The notes below the pieces were generated by a model. That model made no database searches. It saw only the letters and a list, made by a program, of their open reading frames with translations, and had not been told where the DNA came from. The translations under genes were made by a program, and so were the position numbers. Positions 59,919 through 64,000 of a DNA stretch of 64,000 nt are shown in pieces. Position 1 is the first letter of the stretch. Each line of letters opens with the position of its first letter. This DNA is from Actinoplanes lutulentus (GTDB lineage: Bacteria > Actinomycetota > Actinomycetes > Mycobacteriales > Micromonosporaceae): assembly GCF_003259845.1 (NCBI RefSeq), contig NZ_QLMJ01000017.1, forward strand, positions 1 through 64,000, written 5' to 3'.

Positions 59919-61229
59919 CTACGTCCCGTTTCGTTGCTGCTCGCGCACGTGCTCGCGGGTCTCGCGCCAGCGGCGCGCTCGGTCCCGTTCCGGTGGTTGT
60001 TCGGGGATCTCGACGTCGGCGAGCTCCGGAAAAGCCTGCCGAACGGCGGGTACGATCTCGGCGATACCGGTGCTGCGGAACCCTGCCAACTGGGACATCA
60101 GGATGCAGGTCATCGCGCCCGGGTCGATGCTCCTGCCGGGCTGGAATCGAAGCGACCGGAAGGCCCGCCGGCCGGGGCCCTCACGGCGATCGTCCGGGCT
60201 CGACGAGTCGAGGTGCTGTTCGGCCTTTCGTAGTTCCGCCTTGGGGATCGGAGCGCCGCGGTGCAGGGCGTTCCGGACAGGTGCGAACCAGGGTTCGTTC
60301 AAGATCCCGGCCTCCGCGAAGGGCTGGTCACGAAGCCATCGGATCAATCGGTGGTGCAGTTCGGGCGAAGCATGAGCGACCGCTCGCAGGAAGGCGGGAT
60401 CCGCGGTGAACAGTTGGAGGCCGTAGTGCCCGGTCGCTCTGACTCGTTTGTCGGTGACGCCCATCTCGAACCATGCGAAGCGGTCCGGGTTGTTGTGGTC
60501 CGCCGGGTCGTCGGCATAATCCGCCAGCAGCTCCCGCAACTCGATCAGAAACGATCCGGCCGCCGACGGATCGAGCGCGCCTGAGCCCCAGCCACTCGGC
60601 CCGGGAACGGCGGCACATCGGTAGGCCGTGCTGTCCAACAGCTCGGGCGTGATCCGCACGCCGGTCAGGCACTCCATCAGCGCCAGTGTCCGCTGCCCAT
60701 ACAGGCGGTCATACGGCACGTCGTCGCTTCGTTCCACCGTGAAGCCGAGCTGGGTGAGCGTGTCGTTGAGCTGATCCGGACTGCTGCCCTCCCGTAACGC
60801 CGGGGATTCGGGTTCGAGTACGACCAGCATGTCGCCGTCACGCGACCAGGAGAAGCGGGATGTGCCGTGCTCGTGGTAGTCGAAGCAGACCATCTCACCG
60901 CTGGTCGACAGCATCCGGGCGACGGCCGGGATGGCGCACAGAGACCCGAGCGGTTCTACGATCAGCGTCCAGGAACCGACGCGAGCGGCCGCGACGAACG
61001 TTAGCCCTGTTGTCACGGTGGCGTCGAAGGTATCCGGGTCCGGCAGCGAAATCGCCAGGCCGGCGGCCGGTTCCAGCAACGCCGTTCCGATGATGTCCAC
61101 CGGGTCCGGGCCGCCCAGTTGAGCGATGACGTCGTCCGGTGCGAGCCCACGCACCAGAGCCAGATTGAAGCTGAAACCGAGCGTCTGAGTCTCCACGAGC
61201 CACGAGTAGTCCTCGGCTGCCGGTGCCAC
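59919..61229 (-). CDS. DUF6461-like protein, unknown function
   Basis: A 436-residue protein. Its N-terminal part (DYSWLVETQTLGFSFNLALVRGLAPDDVIAQLGG, FVAAARVGSWTLIVEPLG, FSWSRDGDMLVVLEPESP) fits the DUF6461 pattern common in actinomycetes. The middle has AYRCAAVPGPSGWGSGALDPSAAGSFL, and the C-terminus is basic and helical (RDRARRWRETREHVREQQRN). GTG 61229 has AGGGTGG seven bases upstream; the longer frame to 61355 lacks a good site. It is downstream of the pseudo-caspase gene in the same direction, 411 bases away. Function unknown. Confidence 0.7.
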   Translation of the reverse strand: MAPAAEDYSWLVETQTLGFSFNLALVRGLAPDDVIAQLGGPDPVDIIGTALLEPAAGLAISLPDPDTFDATVTTGLTFVAAARVGSWTLIVEPLGSLCAIPAVARMLSTSGEMVCFDYHEHGTSRFSWSRDGDMLVVLEPESPALREGSSPDQLNDTLTQLGFTVERSDDVPYDRLYGQRTLALMECLTGVRITPELLDSTAYRCAAVPGPSGWGSGALDPSAAGSFLIELRELLADYADDPADHNNPDRFAWFEMGVTDKRVRATGHYGLQLFTADPAFLRAVAHASPELHHRLIRWLRDQPFAEAGILNEPWFAPVRNALHRGAPIPKAELRKAEQHLDSSSPDDRREGPGRRAFRSLRFQPGRSIDPGAMTCILMSQLAGFRSTGIAEIVPAVRQAFPELADVEIPEQPPERDRARRWRETREHVREQQRNGT

Positions 61230-61640
61230 TGATCCACCCTGCCCCAGCCGTTCACCGACCGTGTAGAAACGGCCGATCCAGCCCCGCCAGTGATCGCGGG
61301 CCTGCGTCGGCCGGTTATGAATAGAAACGACTGAGGACACGGTAAGCCTTCGCACACGCCGCGCCCCCGGGTGGGCAGCTACGTGGTCGCGAGCGGCGCG
61401 CCGGTTCTCGTACCCAACAGCGGTTCGCAGCCGCCCGGTTCAGCTCAGGAACGGAGCGACTGCGAAGCGGAGCGCTTCTTGGAAAAGGTGCTCGGGAGTG
61501 CCGACTGGTGGAAATTGCCCGCCCCCGAGCGGCGGTCCATCGGCCTACCCTCGATCGCCGCTCGCGCCCACCAACGAAACGAAGCCCACAAGGCTGAGCA
61601 GCCGCTGGCCGCAGGGCATCGAACGCCTCCCGCTCGGCGG
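61230..61640. other. 411-bp gap between the DUF6461-like and pseudo-caspase genes
   Basis: No gene is recognised. Open frames here on the minus strand are arginine/serine-rich and look non-coding. The gap probably holds the promoter of the DUF6461-like gene, and I see no strong repeat or hairpin. Confidence 0.4.
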
Positions 61641-63104
61641 TCATCGGGCAACGCCCCATTGCGCCACAACCGGCAGGACCCCCATCACGGTCAAGGCCTC
61701 GACCGCCTCCCCGAGGGGCACGGTATGAAACCCGCTGGGTCTGCTCAACTTGTGAGGCAGCAGGATCCGCTGCTCCACCCCGAGTGCGGTCCTCCCGATC
61801 ACGGTCACGTCGCCGCCCCCGCCTCCCGGCTCCGTCTCGATGCTGATGGACCGGCCCTGATCCTCGGGGTCCTGTACCCTCCAGCGAGCTCCGACCGAGT
61901 CGCTGGCCGCGGTCGCCGTCCAACCAGGAACCCGCAGCGCGATCAGTGCCCGCAGTTCGGCCTCGATGCTCGACTGCCTCGACGGGAACAGGACGTGTAC
62001 GGCCGCTGTCGCGGAGAAGCCAGGTGCCGGGATCATCCCGTCCACGTGCAGCTGGCGCACTATCAGCTCACGCGTGTCGGCGTCGAACAGCCGTGGGTCA
62101 TCAGGGAAGGTCCACGCGGACGTCCACGGAACGTTGCCGCCACCGCGGAACACCTTCAGACGACGGGCCCCGGGTACGACCCACACGTAGCGGCCCGGCG
62201 CCTCGTTCTCCGCCGTCGGCTCCTTGACGGCGACGTCCTCCGGCTCGGTGCCCTCCTTCGGCGTCCATGAGGCAGGCGCCGCCGCCCGGATCACTTCGGT
62301 GAGCGCGCTCACGGCGTTCATGACGACAGCGTCGTTCCTGAAATTCCATGGTCCGCGTGGGCCGACGCTGCGGGCCACTTCGCGGCGTAGCGGCTCCTCC
62401 CCGCTCGGTGGCGACGCCAGGTTGATGCCGAGCGCCACCCGCTTGCCCGCGTAGCAGATCAGACTCTTCTCACCCGGGATCCACTCGTTCTCGACCGCCT
62501 CCCGCAACTCGGTGTACTTGGCCCGCACCGCGTTACCGAGGGAGAACAGGTCCAGCGCCTCCGAGCCGCCTTCGACCCCGGCCGCGATCACCTCGGTGAG
62601 ATTGCTGGTCAACGGGTCGATCTCGCTGCTGAACAGCATGCTCCGCCCGCCCGCCAGCAGCGACACCCGGTCCGGCTCGGTGTCGGCCAGGAGGAGGAAA
62701 TGCGACGCCGCGGTACTGATGTCCGGGCAGTCCAGCAGCACCACCAGCCGCGTGGCAGCGCTGCCACGCATGATCTCCGCGACCGTCGCCAGCTCGGACT
62801 GGTCGCCGACCGGGCCGGTTGCGGCGTAGAAGAACAGCAGGGTGTCGGAGACCTCCGCGGCAGCCCGGCACACCGCCTCGATCACCTCGGCCGGAGGCGA
62901 ATCACCGACCAGTTCCACGACCCCCGTCATCTCGAAGGCCTGGTGGACCGGCGAGACCAGGACCTGACTGAATCGCTTCGTCCCTACCTCGGCCGACTCC
63001 CAGCCACGGCCGAAGCGGTAGTCGGCGTCCGGCTCCGGGACGTCACGGCCGACCAGCACTGCCCGGGAGCCGGCGAGCACGGGCAGGAGCGGGTTCCGCG
63101 TCAT
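61641..63104 (-). CDS. caspase-like (pseudo-enzyme) domain protein
   Basis: A 487-residue protein. The first 200 residues follow the caspase-fold strand pattern of actinomycete EACC1-type proteins: LAGSRAVLVGRDVPEPD, SDTLLFFYAATG, then RLVVLLDCPDIS. In active members the second reads YYAGHG and the third LDCC-x-SG; here His is Thr and the catalytic Cys is Pro, so cleavage is unlikely. A middle region (EALDLFSLGNAVRAKYTELRE) and a beta-rich C-terminal half (HVLFPSRQSSIEAELRALIALRVPG) are unassigned. ATG 63104 follows GGAGG closely; 63161 is an alternative. A regulatory or scaffold role is inferred. Confidence 0.65.
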   Translation of the reverse strand: MTRNPLLPVLAGSRAVLVGRDVPEPDADYRFGRGWESAEVGTKRFSQVLVSPVHQAFEMTGVVELVGDSPPAEVIEAVCRAAAEVSDTLLFFYAATGPVGDQSELATVAEIMRGSAATRLVVLLDCPDISTAASHFLLLADTEPDRVSLLAGGRSMLFSSEIDPLTSNLTEVIAAGVEGGSEALDLFSLGNAVRAKYTELREAVENEWIPGEKSLICYAGKRVALGINLASPPSGEEPLRREVARSVGPRGPWNFRNDAVVMNAVSALTEVIRAAAPASWTPKEGTEPEDVAVKEPTAENEAPGRYVWVVPGARRLKVFRGGGNVPWTSAWTFPDDPRLFDADTRELIVRQLHVDGMIPAPGFSATAAVHVLFPSRQSSIEAELRALIALRVPGWTATAASDSVGARWRVQDPEDQGRSISIETEPGGGGGDVTVIGRTALGVEQRILLPHKLSRPSGFHTVPLGEAVEALTVMGVLPVVAQWGVAR

Positions 63105-63328
63105 GCCTCCATGATGGACCAGCTCTGCCAGGCCGCCCGGCAGTGACCCGACGTGAGCCATGGGTGGACACGAACCGCCGCGACCTTCCGCTCTGGCGCT
63201 TCGCCCGGCTGAGGCTTCGCGGTGCGCTGATCCCGTACCCAAGCAAGAAGCGCGACGGGCGCGCGGAGCGCGCGCGAGCCGACGTTCTTCTGACCCGCGT
63301 CCCCGGCGGTTTCGGCAGCCGCCGGGGT

Positions 63329-63787
63329 TCAGGGGGCCTGAGTCGTGTGCACTCCGCGGTTCTCGAAGACCTCTTTCGCGGCGAAGGTCGCGTTCAATGC
63401 TCGCGGGAATCCCGCGTAGACGGCGGCGTGCAGCATCGCCTCGACGATCTCGTCCGGGCTCAGCCCGACGTTGAGTGCCGCGCCCACGTGCACCTTGAGC
63501 TGGGGTTCGCAGCCGCCGAGGGCGGTGAGCACGCCGATGGTCACCAGCTGCCGGGACCGGGGGTCGAGGCCTGGCCGGTCGTAGATGTCGCCGAACGCGA
63601 ACGCCGCGACGTGATGACCCAGAGCCGGCGAGACGTCGGCCAGCGAGTTGATCACCGAGGTGCCTGCGTCGCCGTCGATGCGGGCGAGGACGTCAAGGCC
63701 GTGCCGGCGCCGGTCCAGGTTGTCGGTGCTGGTGACGTCGTGCTGTGCGCTGTTCATGGCTGGGCTGCTGATGGCTGGTTCGCTCAT
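63329..63787 (-). CDS. carboxymuconolactone decarboxylase family protein
   Basis: A 152-residue CMD-domain protein: LDPRSRQLVTIGVLTALGGCEPQLKVHVGAALNVGLSPDEIVEAMLHAAVYAGFPRALNATFAAKEVF. The family includes 4-carboxymuconolactone decarboxylase and AhpD-like proteins; the single Cys (GGCEPQ) and lack of a CxxC argue against AhpD activity. ATG 63787 overlaps the stop of the MerR gene, so the pair is coupled; an internal ATG at 63757 is possible. Likely induced by the MerR regulator. Confidence 0.9.
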   Translation of the reverse strand: MSEPAISSPAMNSAQHDVTSTDNLDRRRHGLDVLARIDGDAGTSVINSLADVSPALGHHVAAFAFGDIYDRPGLDPRSRQLVTIGVLTALGGCEPQLKVHVGAALNVGLSPDEIVEAMLHAAVYAGFPRALNATFAAKEVFENRGVHTTQAP

Positions 63788-64000
63788 GGTTGGGTTGCTC
63801 CCCCGTACGTTGCGATCTTGTATTCGGTGGCCGCCAAGGCCAGTTGCAGCTGCGCGATCTGCGCCCGCAGCGTGTCGCGATGCTCCAGCATCAGGTCGAG
63901 GCGATCCGGGATGGTGACGTCGCCACGGTCCACGAGCTCGATGTACTGCCGCAGGTCACTGATCGGCATCCCCGAGGTCCGCATCCGGGTCAGGAACACC
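63784..64000 (-). CDS. MerR family regulator (N-terminus beyond window)
   Basis: The final 72 residues of a MerR-type regulator: FLTRMRTSGMPISDLRQYIELVDRGDVTIPDRLDLMLEHRDTLRAQIAQLQLALAATEYKIATYGG, that is, the end of the winged DNA-binding part and the dimerising coiled coil. The helix-turn-helix lies outside the window. It is commonly seen upstream of CMD or aldo-keto reductase genes, which it activates. Its TGA overlaps the CMD start (ATGA). Confidence 0.9.
   Translation of the reverse strand, partial: VFLTRMRTSGMPISDLRQYIELVDRGDVTIPDRLDLMLEHRDTLRAQIAQLQLALAATEYKIATYGGATQP

Noticed and set aside
1..64000. CRISPR arrays, rRNA, tRNA and insertion sequences
   Set aside because: No regularly spaced repeats, clover-leaf sequences, rRNA tracts or transposase genes were recognised by eye; a covariance-model search would be decisive.

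Overview
The window is high-GC, gene-dense actinomycete DNA. F420-type flavin oxidoreductases, methylmalonyl-CoA mutase, many TetR regulators, CBM2-tailed xylanolytic enzymes, SpoIIE/STAS/HATPase signalling parts and caspase/KAP/STAND proteins together suggest a filamentous, soil-dwelling member of the Micromonosporaceae, perhaps Actinoplanes-like. That placement is inference. No rRNA, tRNA, CRISPR array, integrase or transposase was recognised.

Layout. 0-5 kb: the end of an unknown gene, a HutD-family protein, a COG0523 protein behind a Zur-like box, a secreted GH43 enzyme, and a divergent TetR/SDR pair. 5-10 kb: a caspase-like/KAP NTPase fusion, a DUF2975-Xre pair with a strong dyad at its promoter, and two small genes. 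10-15 kb: a stand-alone mraY paralogue, a TetR-panE-like operon with tandem palindromes, a decayed GntR gene and a divergent TetR/MDR pair. 15-21 kb: a lipoprotein gene and a xylan operon (CE15 glucuronoyl esterase, GH10 xylanase, CE1-like esterase). The three operon proteins end in nearly the same CBM2 domain; the operon starts behind GAAA-N-TTTC-like boxes and ends in a 20-bp hairpin. 21-27.6 kb: a conflict-type island with a STAND-TPR ATPase, an acidic partner, a decayed polymorphic-toxin end with immunity-like neighbours, a nucleotidyltransferase and a miniature GyrB-like protein.

27.6-31 kb: two MFS exporters. 31-36 kb: the methylmalonyl-CoA mutase operon (mutA, mutB, meaB) with overlapping starts. 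36-41 kb: small enzymes, a GAF-HATPase protein, two coupled luciferase-like oxidoreductases, a cold-shock protein and an MmcQ/YjbR protein. 41-45 kb: a MASE1-PAS-histidine kinase-GAF-GGDEF fusion, then cutC, which appears to start at CTG. 45-50.5 kb: a divergent locus pairing a PP2C phosphatase and an unknown helical protein with a tightly coupled radical SAM/SPASM - AmgK-like kinase - M15 peptidase operon. I regard this as the best candidate for an undescribed system.

50.5-58 kb: rtcB, a second TetR/MDR pair paralogous to the one at 13-15 kb, an enoyl-CoA hydratase, a SpoIIE phosphatase, a STAS protein and an ArsR-SRPBCC-DHFR operon. 58-64 kb: a small nucleotide-enzyme-like protein, a gene-poor stretch, an F420-reductase-like protein, a DUF6461-like protein, a caspase-like protein lacking catalytic residues, and a carboxymuconolactone decarboxylase coupled to a MerR regulator cut by the window edge.

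Themes. Several local regulators sit next to visible operators. Two inactive-looking caspase-fold proteins and a STAND ATPase recur in one 64-kb stretch. A palindromic repeat occurs at two convergent gene junctions.
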